Assembly: GCF_040807025.1 (NCBI RefSeq)
Contig: NC_090942.1
Span: 181,363,247-181,427,246 of the forward strand
DNA from: Struthio camelus
Taxonomy: Eukaryota; Chordata; Aves; Struthioniformes; Struthionidae
DNA length: 64,000 nucleotides
Direction of reading: 5' to 3'
The notes beneath the pieces were generated by a model. That model made no database searches. It had not been told where the DNA came from and saw only the letters and a list, made by a program, of their open reading frames with translations. How positions within the stretch are numbered: position 1 is the stretch's first letter; the number at the start of each line of letters is the position of its first letter. Made by a program: the position numbers and the translations under genes. Shown here piece by piece: positions 48,590 through 61,300 of this stretch.

Positions 48590-50207
48590 CTCTCTGGATG
48601 GTGTAGGTTTGGAAGGCTTGGGCAGTGGGCCGACTTCCAGAAGCCCTTTGAAAAGGCCAAGAGGCTGCTGAAGAGAGCTGACGCCTCCGTTTTGGCCACC
48701 CAAGCATGCAGCCGGCTCCTGGAGTGCTACACGCTGGTGCTGCGGAACGACCTTGAGCGCAGCTCGGCGAGGGCCCGGGAGAGCCGCAGCAGGGCTCTAA
48801 GGGTGAGGGAAGAGGAGGAAGGGGGTGTGCATGCTGTGAGGGGACTCTAGGGAAAGCTGTGTTGCGAGCAGCAGTGGATTGGCAAGGCCGGGGCGAAGGA
48901 GCCGTGCTGGGATGGAGCCAGGCTAGAGGCAGAGTGTAGTAGTGGGTTAGAGAGGAACATGGCAAGAGGCTGCTCCCCCATGGGGCGGCAGCAAGAGGTG
49001 GTAGAGAAGGCAGTGAGGTGACGGGGGTCTTCCCGGGCACGTGAGGATTCCCTTGTGGGAGTGGGAATGGGAATGGGAATGGCCTGCAAGACAGGAGAAG
49101 AGACTTGCACAGCCATGAGCTAGCTAGTGAGCCCTGCTGAAATGCCTGCTGCATGTGAGGGCTTATGGCTCGGGAGAGACTTGTGTGGTATCTCAGCCTT
49201 GCTAGCTGCGTGCTCCTTGTGCCTTTGCGGCTGCTTTCCCCTTTGGGGAACAGGTGCAGTCCTCAGTGCCAAGCCATCGCCCAGCTCGATGACTTCTGCT
49301 GACGTGCCTCTCCATTGTTCTCTCGGTAGCTTGCGGAAGAGGTTTTTGCTCGGTGCTCTACAAGCCCCGTCTTCTACCCCAGAGCCTACCATCTGAAAGC
49401 GTACGTTTTCTGCATGCTGGGTAACAAAGACCAGAGCCTGTGGTGCCTCAGGCAGGGCCTCCAAGCCTGTGAAGTGAACGGCAACCTCCTGGAGAAGACT
49501 TGGCTGGAGATGAGCGCTGTAAGTGGATCCTCTTTGCCTCTGAGTTGCTCCCTGGGCAGAGGCTTGGCATGCCCTAGGAGAGGGTGGCGCGGACCGTACT
49601 CCGGCAGGTCCACGTAGGGAAAGCCCCCAGCGAGCTTCAGGAGCGTGTGCTGAAAGTCCTTGGCGAGCTGGTAGGGGCTGCTAGCCCTCCTCAGCAGGAG
49701 GGCAGTGGCAGCTGCGATGCCCTTCCCTCAGGAGGGGCTGGAAGGACACGCGAGGGAGCAGCACGCGCTGCAGCACGCCGCTCCTTCCCAGCATCTCTGC
49801 TGGGCTGAGGAGCGGTGGAGTGGAATCTCTGCCTCTCCCTTGAGCCAGCTCTGGGAGCCAGCCTGAACCTGTGAGGAGGCTTCCTTTGCGTTCCCTCTCC
49901 TTGCCCTCCCTGATAGGCTTTTGCAGCACGGCAGATTGGGTGATGGGTGGAAGAAGCTACTGCGAGAGGCCTCGCTTGCCTTCCCGGACCGCTCGGGGGA
50001 CCTCCCGTTCTTCGCGGCTCTCACTTGGGCTTTTGTTTTCCTCAGGAGCGGTGGTTCACTGGCAAGGGCCCCGTGGGAGACTTGTGGCTGGAGACAGCGC
50101 CACGTTTTCCCCAGCTGAAGCAAGCAAAGCCTGAAGTCTGTAGCTCCAGGTACCTGCTGAAGCTGCCAGCACGGCCGAGCGAGGATGCTCTTCCAGGGAT
50201 TAAATAA
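31184..50207 (+). CDS. ADCY10: Adenylate cyclase type 10 (soluble adenylyl cyclase), copy C, complete
   Basis: Second complete copy, with the same 32-exon structure and 1616 residues. Exons: 31184-31337, 32145-32249, 32809-32847, 33199-33342, 33645-33850, 34142-34238, 34568-34656, 34838-35029, 35271-35392, 35808-35884, 36227-36416, 37469-37521, 37945-38098, 38501-38693, 39278-39364, 39770-40053, 40428-40564, 41091-41216, 41690-41944, 42333-42677, 43206-43257, 43941-44163, 44548-44655, 44910-45088, 45704-45860, 46308-46512, 46591-46687, 47496-47611, 48265-48382, 48607-48802, 49330-49518, 50046-50207. All splice sites match copy B. Protein differences from B that I found are Ala364Thr (35334-35336, just after the C2 motif CVFGLPGEK), Met529Thr (38061-38063, beside the P-loop) and Thr1015Ala (end of exon 20). 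Catalytic residues are as in B, and Trp178 (33734-33736) again replaces human Arg176. The introns differ from B by single bases and short length changes, including one 9-bp unit fewer at 38859. No disabling change is seen, so both copies could be expressed. Confidence 0.94.
48504..48531. repeat. Perfect 28-bp palindrome in intron 29 of copy C
   Basis: Identical to the palindromes in copies A and B. Confidence 0.9.
48536..48587 (+). repeat. (GT)26 microsatellite upstream of exon 30, copy C
   Basis: Same site and same length as in copy B. Exon 30 starts at 48607. Confidence 0.95.
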
Positions 50208-50208
50208 A
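50203..50208 (+). terminator. Poly(A) signal AATAAA of copy C, overlapping the stop codon
   Basis: Same arrangement as in copies A and B: the hexamer overlaps the TAA stop at 50205-50207. Confidence 0.7.
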
Positions 50209-52345
50209 GAAACACTGCCATCATCTCAGCGTTCTGTATGGCATAGTCACAGAGCACAGCAAGAGGACGCTGAAGGCGTGCCATGAGAGTCTCTGGCGTG
50301 TGGTTTATTGGGAAAGCTAGGCTGCGGGGAAGCCACCACCCCCGTTGTTAGTGCTCACAAGAGTCGAGGGCTGTAAAGCAGCGCAAGAAATTCTCTCCCC
50401 CTCGCCCTAGTGCAGGTCCCTGTGGCGCTGTGTAAGCACTCGAGCCGGCTGCAGGAGGAGCTTGGCCCTGGTGTAGGGCCAAGTGGTTGCTGAGGTGGGG
50501 AGGGTGGGAGGGTGTTTTTCTGCAAGCGGGCCTGGTTTGAAGTGTTCCCCAGTCAGAAAAGTCAACAGCACTAGCGGCCTCATCCTGTTCCCCTCTCTGG
50601 TTGATGCGGATGAAAGCTCCTTAGTGGAGAATGGATGTACGTGTGTCCATATAGAAGTAGCCAAGAGGGATGCCCCTGTGGGCGAGGGCGCTGCTTGTGC
50701 TGGGGTCCCCCCAGCTCCCAGCTGAGCTTGCCTTGGGGAGCAGCCAGCCCTTGCTGCTCACTGACAAGAGAGACCATTGGCCTAGGCGTCCTCACGCTGC
50801 TGCGCGCTCTTCCTGAGGAGGCAGAGCAAGCCTGCTCGGTCGGCCTGCATCGTCAGTCTCCCGTACGGGTGACCGCTTTGCCTGCCTCGTGGGAAGGAGG
50901 AAGGAGGAAGCGTGTGAGCTGGGCTGGCAAGCAGCGTTCCGAACCTGGGCCTGGCTCGGTGTGTGTGCCTGGCTGTCGCCAGCAGGTTGCAGTTGGGTGT
51001 GCTAGGTGCAAGTGACTTGTGCTTGCTTGGGAGACTTTTGTGGGCCCCGAGGCAGCAGGGGGAGCCTTCTGGAGGCAAGAAGAGAGACCATCTTGGTAGC
51101 CTGTCTCTGAGTGCTGAGGCAGCAGGAAAGAAGGCAGGCTGGTTTCTGCTGTCAAGTGCTCTGCTGTTTGAGGTCAGCAGCGCAAGGGCACAGGCTCGTC
51201 TAAAGCACCTGGTCCCCCAGGCCTGGGAGGGGCTGGTGCTCCCTCGCCTGGTCATTGCCTGAGGGAGAGGCACTGACAGTGCCAGAGGGACACTGGAGGC
51301 TGCCTGGGCAAGCAGCCGCTGAGTGTCACCGTGTGCCAGGCATGCCAACTCGTGCAGCTGCTCCTCTGCGCGACTGGGGAGAAGGGCAGCTTTGGCGTGC
51401 ACGGAGCGTGGCCTTGGCTGCTAGCCCTCGTCCCCCGTAGAGCCCGGCTCTCCTCAGTGCTGCTGCTTTGGTGGCAGGGAGAGTTGTGTGGCTCGGGGCA
51501 GCGGCTAAGGTGGACGGGGAGCTGCCTTTGCCTAGCCGGAGGCAGGTGCCCTGCGTGAGCCAGGGTGCCCAGCGTGGCTCTGTTTCCCTGGGGCATGCAA
51601 GGTTTACAACAGCGTTCTCCCTCGGAGCAGGGACCTGGAGCTGCCTCCTGCTGCGGCTTTTGACTTTGTCTTGCCCTCTCTGATAGGCCGGTGCGCCGTG
51701 GTCCTGGCCCAGCCCTGTCCATCTCCTGCCGGCCTCCCCCAGGAGCCGTGCGGATGGAGGTTGGCTGTGTCCCCCACTCCCGCCCCGGAAAAGCCCCACT
51801 TCTTTTTTGCAAAGAAATACAAGTCCTCCGAGCAGCCCTGGAAACGCCCAGCTGCGTGCTGCAGTGGCCGTGCTTTTGGGGAAGCCTGGGCTGCTGGCTG
51901 TCAGCATGTCTGTTAGGCCCTTTGCGCTTGGGAACGTGGGAACCAGCTGCTGTTTCGGCCACGGGTGGAGGTCAGTCGCTGTGCGAGCCTCCTTCAGCTC
52001 TGTACGGGAGACAACTGTGTCGCGCTAGCCACATCTGAGCAACCGGCTCGGCGTAAGGAGGGAGCTGGGGTAGCTTCCCGGCAGTTGCTGGGTAAGCGGT
52101 GCCTTGCAGAGGCTGTCACTGTTAGCTGGATCAGCGTACGCGACAGTGTACAGGTAAATGATGACACGCGGCCAATGTCACTGTGACCCGATTGTGACCC
52201 CCCCCGGCCCCTTGGTGACAGAGGGCCAGCCGCGCCTCCCCAAGGCCAGTGCGCAACGCTGTGCAGTGGTGTCTGGTCGTCCTCCCTGGTGGGCACGGTG
52301 GGTCGTCTTGTACTGAGGTACCGCAGGTACCCCAGGGCGCTGACG
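50209..52345. other. Intergenic spacer between copies C and D
   Basis: Same spacer as the other two. It matches the B-C spacer except for a few bases, including an A for G in the GC-rich stretch near 51776. No further gene is recognised. Confidence 0.7.
52172..52200 (+). promoter_or_regulatory. Putative promoter motifs of copy D: CCAAT box and DR5 repeat
   Basis: CCAAT at 52172-52176 and the same DR5 at 52184-52200, again 145 bp before the start codon at 52346. Confidence 0.4.
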
Positions 52346-55300
52346 ATGTCTTGTGCCTGGGAGCGAAGGTCAAAGCACTGCTCAGAACTGGGGGAAGTAG
52401 CTGCTTACGTCCCCGACCTGCTTTTGTCTGAGGACTTGAAGCAGGAGAACCGTTGCGTTCAGAACTTCCACGGAGTGCTGCTCTTTGCGGATGTGTCAGG
52501 TGGGTCAAAGCGTTATGAAGGGCGGGCACTGAGGAGGAGTCACCGACCCGAGCCGTTGGGACTTAGCGGGCCTTTTGGAGCCCTGGTCGTCCCGCCTGTG
52601 GTAGAGAAGGGGTCAAAGGAGATGTCGTTTGCTGCTGAGGTCTTCCGCTTTGGGGAAGTAGCGCTCGGACGTAGCCGAGGTCACAGCCCGGGGGCGGTCT
52701 TTGCTGCCAGCCGCACTGCGGCCTGCTTGTGGTCACCCGTCTGCTCAGAGCAGTGTGCGTAGGGAGCTCTGAGGCTGCCGGAGCAGCAGCTTGGGCCCGC
52801 GCTGTTGACTGCAGTGCTCTCTCCGGAGCTTTGGGGAGGTGTGAGGTGGGCCAGGCTCTGGCTCATGGAGGCCTGGGAGAGGAGGCCTGGCTGCCTTGCC
52901 TCACCCTTGTTAGTCTTTGTCAGGGCAAACTTGGAGGAGCAGCTGCTGCGCAGAGGAGCTGGCTTGCCAGGTGCTGCGTTAGTTGGCAAAGGCCTCCCGG
53001 GCTTTCTAGCTAAGGGTGTTGCCTGGCTGTAGGCAAGAGGGGAGGCAGCCGGGGGACGTGCTGGAGGGTGGCAGCCAAGTGCAGGAGCTAGGCGTAACGG
53101 GTAGGTGTGAGCATGGGGAAGGCGCCCGTCAGCGAGCGCTCAGAAGCGCGGGTGGAATTAGAGGGCTGTGCCCGCTGTCAGGGGCGCGCCCGGGTTCTCC
53201 CGGAGCGTGGTTCTCTTGGCTGGCTGAAAGCGACGTGGAAAGTGCCAGGTCCTTCGGCCCCGTGGACGCGTCCTGATTTCTTTGTGCCTGTGTGTCCCTG
53301 TTGCAGGTTTCACTGCTCTGACAGAGAAATTCAGCCAGAGCATCAGCAGAGAGCGGGGTGCGGATGAGGTCACGCAAACCCTCAATCGCTACATGGGTGA
53401 CATTTTGGAGGGTAAGTGCCGTTCTGCAGGACTGTGTGGGATTGGGCCACGACGAGAGAGAGGTGCTGGGCAGCCTGCTGCTGCTGCTGCCGCCGCCTCC
53501 TCCTTGCGCGGGCTGGAGGTTCCCATGGGGCTGAGAGCAGCCGAGAGCAGCTGGGCTCTTCTGGCAGGTGCTTTCTGCTCCCCACGAAGACTAAGGAGGT
53601 GCCCGCTTTCTCAGCACCCACCCTTGGCCTTGTGGAGTGACCGCTGTTCAGTGATGGAGGAAGATTTTGCTGGTGTTGGGGCGCAGGGGGGAGCGGGGGC
53701 ATCTAGCCAGTGTTAGTGCCCAAATGAGCCGGGGATGGGGGCGCTGACCAAAGTGTGCGTTACTTTCCCTGGGGCCTTGTCACAGGGCACAGTAGTGTAG
53801 GTCCCAGGGCTGTGGTCCCTGTGAGCAGTGCAGCTGCTACGTTTGCTAAGTTGTGCCCCCAAAGCACCGCTGCTCTTGTGCTGCTGTCTGAGCAGAGCGG
53901 CTTGTCCTGCGGCCTTCCTGAAGAAGGCCTAGCTGCAACTCTTGTTGTGCTTTTTTTTTTCGCTCCGCAGAGCTGCTGGCTTTTGGAGGAGACATCTTGA
54001 AGTTTGCAGGTACGTGTGCGTAAAAGAGACGTGGCCTCGTCTGCTGCAGCTGCAGACGAGTGCTAGGGGAGAGGGGAGACAGAGCCGCGAGCTGGCAGAG
54101 CCCCGAGGGGTGGCTCTGCTGGCACGCAGGTGCCCAGGGGGAGCTGCCGTCCCGGGCCCTGGCGGCGTGGCTGCAGTTGTAGCTGGCGGGGCAGAGGGGG
54201 AGGTGTGCCTGTGGCCAGGGTGCTGTAGTTGAGGAGGAGGCCTTCACCCAAACGCGTTTTCCCTGGCACGCCTGCTGGCTTCCGCTGCCCCGGCAGGTGG
54301 GTGCAGGTCAGGGAGCGTCAGGTGTCACGAGAGCCGTCCCTGTCCCCTTGCTTTCCCCAGGGGATGCTGTGCTGGTGCTGTGGAGAGCAAAGCACACGCA
54401 GCTGAGGGACACCATCAGCCTGGTGCTGCAGTGTAGCCAGCAAATCCAGGAGAAGTACAGGATCCGTGAGACGGACGTGGGTCTGAAGCTCCGACTGAAG
54501 ATAGGTACGGGGAGTGCCGGATTAGGCTGCTGCGCGTTCTCAGGCAGGCGTTCACGAGCTGCCTGCATGCAAAGTGAGCCGGTGGCCGGCCAACGTGCCG
54601 GTGTGGGGCCCCTGATGAGGACCCCCTCCCCGGCCATGATCAGTCCTGAATCCATAAAGTGGGTGCTTCGCCTGCACTCGAAGCAGTTGAGCGGGAAGAG
54701 CCCGGCTCCAGGGCTGAGCTTCAAAGTTGGCCTGGGAGGAGCTGAGCTGTGGCGGGCTGTGGAGGTAAAAATGCTCTCTGCATCAGTTGTGCTTGTCTCT
54801 CACCAGGGATCTCTGCAGGGCATATGTCCCTCCTGACTGTTGGAGACAAAAAGCAGCAGCACTTCCTGATCCTTGGCCAGGCCGTGGGTGAAGTGTGGCA
54901 GGCCCAAAACCTTGCCAATGCAAGTGACGTGATCCTGTCACCCAGCTGCTGGGAGCTCTGTAACCAGAACAAGATCAAGACCAAGAGACTTAAAGGCCAA
55001 AGCGCTGTGAAGGTGGGTGGGATGGCCTCTGGAGCAATTCTGAGGGCCTGGCCGTGGCCGTGGCTGCGAGGAGGGCGAGGAGACGCGCGTGGAGGGAGTT
55101 CTAGGTGTCGACGTAGGTGGGGAGCAGTAGCTGTTGGGGAGCAGTTTTGTCTCCGGGTTGTCTCTGGATTCTGCTGGGTGGCGTTGAAGAGGGGGTCAGG
55201 AGGCGCTGGAAGAGCCTGCCTCAACGGGTACTGTCCTCTGTGGGTGCTGGAGCTGTCCTCGACGCGTTTTTGTACTGTGTGCCTTTAGGTTACAGGCATG

Positions 55301-58300
55301 GAACGGATGTCTCTGTCGGAACGCGAAGACATCTTCTCCAAGTTTACCCGAGCCCAGCTGAACTACAGTTCTCCTGAGGCGTCAGGTGAGGCCCATCTTC
55401 ATGATGTTCTGTGGCTGCCCAGAAAGGTGGGGGCGGGCTTGTTCAGGGGCCAGCGAGGAACGCCCTCTGCCCTCTCCCCCTTGCAGTTAGCATTTGTGCC
55501 TTTGGCCCTGGTGCGCTTCAGCGGAGGCACTCGCTGCTTCCCCCTCCTTCCAGGGGCCTGCTCTGGCTGAGCACCTGCAGGAGGAAGAAACGTGCAACTG
55601 GAGGAGACTTTCTCTCCCTGAGTTCCAGTGCCAGCCCCTGCTTTCCAACTGCTTTTCCCTAGGCAGGCTCGTAGTGCCAGCCTGCCAGTCACCGCCTGGA
55701 TTTTCCTTCCCTAGGCATCCTGAGGCCTGCTGTTACCCTGGCCCCTCGGCATGCTCTGGGGAAGCTGCTGCGGAAGTACGTCCCCGCATCTGTTCTGAGG
55801 AAGGTATGGCCACAGCTGCCGGGAGCTGTGTTTTTTTTTTTGCCCCGAGGGGAGGATTTATTCCTTCCGCGGAGAGCGCGGGCTGCTGCCCACCCCACGT
55901 GTGGGCTCTTGCTTGGTGTTTGCTGGAGGCAGTCAGCTCTCGGGGAGAGCTGGCTGCTGAAGGTGTCCCGCTCTCGTCTTCCAGATTGATGACAGGCAGC
56001 CCCCGGACTACTTGTCCGAGCTACGGCCGGTCACCTGCCTCTTTGTCAAGCTGCAGTTTGCTGCCGATGTCAACTTAACGCAGATCTGCAAGGCTATCCA
56101 GGACAGCAGCGTGATGATGTTGGAGATCATCCGGCCTCACAAGGGCGAGATCAACAAAATCTCCATGTTTGATAAAGTGAGTGTGGGGGAGGAGCCCACC
56201 CCGCAAAAGCGTGGGCAGCAAACGAGAGGGCAGTGGCTCTCTCGCTCTACTGAGCAGTGGGGAAAGGAGAAGCAGCTCTGCCTCGGCGCTGGGATCAGCA
56301 CCCTCTGGCTGGGGGTTGCCCTGAAGCTCTGCTGCTCTCGGCAGAGGCTCGACTCGCACGGCATGAGCCGTTTGCCGTAGGCGTTGTCACAAGCTGTGCT
56401 GCCCCCGTCCTTGGCAGGGCTGCACGTTCCTGTGTGTGTTTGGACTCCCTGGAGAGAAGCTGCCCGACGAAAGCGTTCACGCCTTGGAAAGCGCTCTTAA
56501 AATCTCCAAGGCGTGCTCCTCGAGGCCTAGGAAAATCGAGTGAGTGGGGAGGCGCGTTGCCCGGGACTGCGCGGGGGAAGGAGGGAGGGATGGTTTCTCA
56601 GCGAGACGTGCCCTCTAGCTTGGCCTCCTCTGTCCCTGGGAGGAAGGAGACAGTGCCCTGAGAGGTGCCCTTCTTCCCCGCGCCGAGGAGACGTGCTGTG
56701 GCCGGCTGGAGTCAGGGACTTTCCGCCCGTCCCAGCTGTGAGGCCTTAGGGGAAGGGCTGAAAACTGCCTGGCTGCTCTCGGGAGCCCCTTTCACCTGGG
56801 GGCGTTACGCTGCGGAGCTCTGCAGGTCCCCGAGGTCTGCCCTGCCAGGGCGGGAGGTGGTGCGAGGGGAGCTGGGTGAAGGGGTGAAGGTAGGCGGGCA
56901 GGCAGGCCTGTGCGCGGGTGCTGCTGAACGCCTGTTGCTCTCCGTGTGTGTCAGGGCCGTGTCTGTCGGGGTTACCAGCGGGACGGTGTTCTGCGGAGTC
57001 GTAGGCCATCGCGTGAGGCACGAATACACAGGTACGAGGTGTTTGGCTGAGGAGTGGGTGGCTGGGCTGGGTCTGTTCAGCCGGAGCAGTGTGCCAAAGG
57101 AAGAGGCAGAGCGGCAGGGAACAGCCTGTTGCCCGTACGTGCTGGGCTGGGACGAGGCCTTGGCCTGTGGCCTGTGGCCTGTGGGGAACGAGGGAGGCAG
57201 GGCGGGCGCCACTGCGGTGCGGGGGACCGGGCTCAGAGCCTTGTTGTTCCTGTTGGTTGTGCTGCCAACAGTTTGGGGCTTGCCTGTGCTGGAGGCAATG
57301 CAGCCGTTGGCGGTGAAGGGTGGAGCGGGTTGGTTTCATAGGTATGTGAATGTGTGCTCTCTCTCTGTGGCAGTCATTGGCCAGAAGGTGAATCTGGCAG
57401 CCCGGCTGATGGAGCACTACCCTGGGCTGGTGTCCTGTGACGCAGCAACGTACGCAGCCTCTAGGCTGCCCCGATGGTGCTTCAAGGAGCTGCCGGAGGC
57501 AAAGATGAAGGGGGTTGTCGATCCTGGCCCCGTGTATCAATACCTGGGGGTGTCGGCGAAGTCGTGAGTGTCCTGTTTGAGCGGGCTGGTTGGGGGCAGG
57601 GTGGCACACAGGGTCCAGTCTTGGTCCGCCAAGAGGAGTTGTGCAGAGCTGGCCCCCGCCCACACCTCCCATCGCTGGGGCTGAGAAGATGGAAAGGCAG
57701 AGCACGGGTATGCTTTTGGCCTGCCTACGCTGGGGCCTCCTGCTGTAAGGAGACTGGGAGTGATGCCGGAGGGGTGGAGAAGGCTTTTAGGTGTCCGTAG
57801 GCACAGAGGGGCCTTGCAGCCCCTGCCCAAACGGCTTCCAGCTGTGCTTTCTGCCCTGTGCTTGCTCCATTGCGCGCAAGACTAACGCAGTGGCAATTCT
57901 GCCCCAGGGAGGCGTTCTCCCAGCTGCTTCCGAGCATGAGGCTCCCAGAAAGCTTTTGGTCAGGCCAGGACTCAGTTCCTAAGTGCCTCCTGGTGAAAGT
58001 TCAGGTGTTCCCCCGGGCCAGGGTTTGGCATCCTCTTTGGAGGACGTTTGGAAGGTTGACGTTGCCGTCCCCTTGCAACTTCAGAAAAACTCAAGCCCAA
58101 GGTGCCTGGTGCTTGGCGCCTTGGCCCAAGAAGTGACCCTTGTCGTCCTGTTGCACGTCGTGGCTTGCAGTGTTTTTTCTTGCCCGTCTTTGCCTTGACA
58201 GCAGCTGTTGCAGGGCCCCGCTTCTAGAAAGCGCTGCCTGTGAGCACAGGCCGGGGGACCAGAGACTTGTTTGGCTTGTCCTGCGGGGTGCAGCAGTGTG

Positions 58301-61300
58301 CTAGCCAGCGGCACTGCCTGGCTTCTTGCTCATGTCTCTGCTTCCTTGGGCTTTGGCCTGTGGCGCTCGAGTCTTGATGCTGTCTGGTGTCCCCCTGTGG
58401 CCGTTGGGCTTCTTCCTGGCTGCAGCTTTGCTAGTGCTCGTTTGGTGTTTGCGCTCTCTGCTGGGCCAGTGGGAGCATGGGCAGGATTTGCTCCGGCTCA
58501 AAAGAAGAGCGGGCACCCGGGAGCGCGTACCCTCAGCTCCAGCTCCACGCGTGGCTCTACGTCCTCCAGCTTCTGCCTACTTAATTGGCTCTTGTTTTTC
58601 TCTTCCCGCTGCTAGCGTGTTTGGCATGGATGTTATGAAGGAGAGGTCCGGCTATTCCCCGTTGCTCGGTAGGTGGAGAACGCCTTGGTCTGCCGAAGGC
58701 CGATTTGTTGCCGTCGGTACCTGTTAGTTCCGCTCTGGGAACGGAGAAGCTTTTGCGAGGGATGGTGTTGCCCGGCGTGGCCCTAAGGGTTTGGTGCATA
58801 CCTTGGCTCCTAGCTGGTTCCTGTCTTTGGGGTTGGGCCGCAGCTAGAGGTGGGAAGCAGGGTGAGGCGTGCACCGGGTGCTCCCTGCTGTGCTGCATAG
58901 CTAGCGTGGCGGGACCTTTCCAGTGTGCAGTTGCTCACAGCCTCAGGGCTAAAGCGATGCCCGTATTTGGGATCGGGGAGGAGATTTCCTTGGGTCTGAC
59001 TGACCCGCTGCGGCGGCGAGAGAGAAGGGTGCCGACGGCTGTTTGCTTTCCAGCTCGCTGCAACAGCTCGCTTTCTTGTTTGCCTTCCCAGGTCGGGAGG
59101 AGGAGATTGCCCTCTTTGAAAGCTACTTGAAAGCCTACGTGGATAAGAAAGCAAGCCACATCATGGCGTTTGAGGGCGTAACGGGCTCTGGAAAGAGCCA
59201 TTTACTTACGGAGCTTGCCTCTTTAGGCCAGGCTGCTGGGCTCAGGTGAGTGTTGCTGACCGGGACCTGCGGAACGCTTTCGCTGCCCAGCCGCTGATGT
59301 CCGTGGGCTACTGGAGCCCCTCTGCCCGGGTGCGTGGCCCTTGGACTGCAGCATCCCTGCAAGGCCTGCAGGAGCTGCTGCTGAGGAGCAGCTGCGTGCT
59401 CTCCTGCTCCCTCCTGAGGGAGCTAGAGGTGGCTCCTGGAGCCACTGCTGTTGAGCTTCCTTCTTTGGGCCAGGCACCAAGCAAGGTAGAGCCCGAGCTC
59501 AGTCAGGGCTTTGGCCGTAGCCCCAGAGCCAAGAGAAGAAACCCAAGTGGCCCTAGATTCCGCCTCTCCCCTAGAGCTTAGTGCGAGAAGCCTGCGGCTG
59601 CTTGGGTCCCTCTCTGAATCTCAGTGCCTTTTGCTTCTGCATGGCAGGGTAGTGGCTGTGGAAGTGCTGGAGCTCAACCTGAAGCAGGTCTACTCTGCCA
59701 TGCGCATGGTGCTGGCTGTGGCCATGGGCCTGCAGGCCTGTAAATCGTGCAGTGCCAGACAGCTCGTCCTGCAGGAAAAGCTCCAAGGGCTGGTGGAAGA
59801 GAGCAGCTACTGCCTCCTCAACGTGCCTTTCGTCGTTAAGGTGAGAGCGAGAGGCCTCTGTGGCCGTGGCGAAGGCCTGCTTGTGAGCCGTCCTGTGGCT
59901 GTTGTGGTTGGGACACTGTGGCTGGGGAGTGGGCTTAGCTCCCTGGTGGGAGCAGCAGGAGGGTAGCACAGGCTGTGCTTCTGTTTGTGGGTCCAAAGAG
60001 GGGGGCGAGGGGGCCCCTTGTTAGGGGTGAGTGCAGGTGCCAGGCTGCTGCAGGCAGTTCCTGGGGCCTTGCTCAGCAGCCTGGAAAGGGCATTGCAGAG
60101 AGGCTTTGAGAGGGGGCTGATGAGCTGGTGCTGAGTTCACTGGTGCGGGAGCAGCCTGCTCCCTCGCGCGATTGCCATGGCGAGGGAAGAAGCTCTTCTC
60201 CCGCCTCATCCCTCCCTGCAAGAGCTCTGCCAGAGACCCTCAGCAGAGGGCCTCCGTTGTAGGCTCCCGGTGACGTCCGCGCTGCGTCTCCTCTCCACTG
60301 TGTGGGGGAGAGGTAAGATGCTGAGGGCAACAGAGGCGTTTTGCTCGCTTGGACTTGCGTGGTGGGCAGGTGTGCTGAACCGCCCTGAAAGGCTGTTGCT
60401 CTGTGACTCTGCTTTTCCGGCCAGTTTCCCCTGTCGGAGAAGGTGTCCAAGATGAGCGACGCTCAAAGGACAATGGAACTGGAGTTGGTTTTTAAGAAAG
60501 TGCTACAGAAGGTGAGCCGTTCTCCCCATCCTGGGTCAGAGAAGGAAAGCAAGGCCGCAGGCTGAGGGCTCTGCAGGAGAGCGGTGGGAGCTGGTGGGAG
60601 GACAATGTACCGGGGTCATTGCCCTGCAGAGGCTGAACTCCCCGTGCCATGTCCCCTGATAACTTTCCTCCTGTGAAGTTGGAGGGCATGTGCTCAGGGG
60701 GAGGAGGAACGGTGTCTTTCCGTGCCACCGTGCCCGAGAGACCTTAAGAGTCTCGGAGCACGGAAGAGCGGGTGAGATTCTGAACGAAGAGGTAGCTGGG
60801 GAGAGGAGAGCGACTTCTGCGCGTCCTCTGTGTGGGGAGAGGCCGGCCAAAGTTTGCCCTGTGGAGGATGCTTGAGAATCCCTCAGAATCCACCCAGACC
60901 AACGTGTTTGTTTCAGCTCGTTGAAGACGAACTTGTCCTGTTTGTCATCGACAACGCGCACTACATCGACTCTGCCTCCTGGGCTGTTATGTCGCGCGCG
61001 CTCAGAGATGTCCCGCTCTTTGTGGTCATGGGCTTTGCTCCTGCTCGCTCTAGAAGACAGAGGCTCTGCGAAGCTGCAGCAGACATCATGAAGTTGCAGC
61101 AAACGACCCACGTTCATCTGGGAGAGCTGAAAGCTTCAGCTGTTGTGCAGAAAGCCTGCCGGGAGCTGGGAGTTGTCAGCGTGCCCAGGGACCTAGAGAC
61201 GTAAGTCCCAGGCGGGGCCTCGGAGCTCTTCCCGAGGGGTTGACCCTCTGCAGAGAGAGGGCAGGAGGGAACGAACATGGTGGGGCAGTGGGGGCGATTT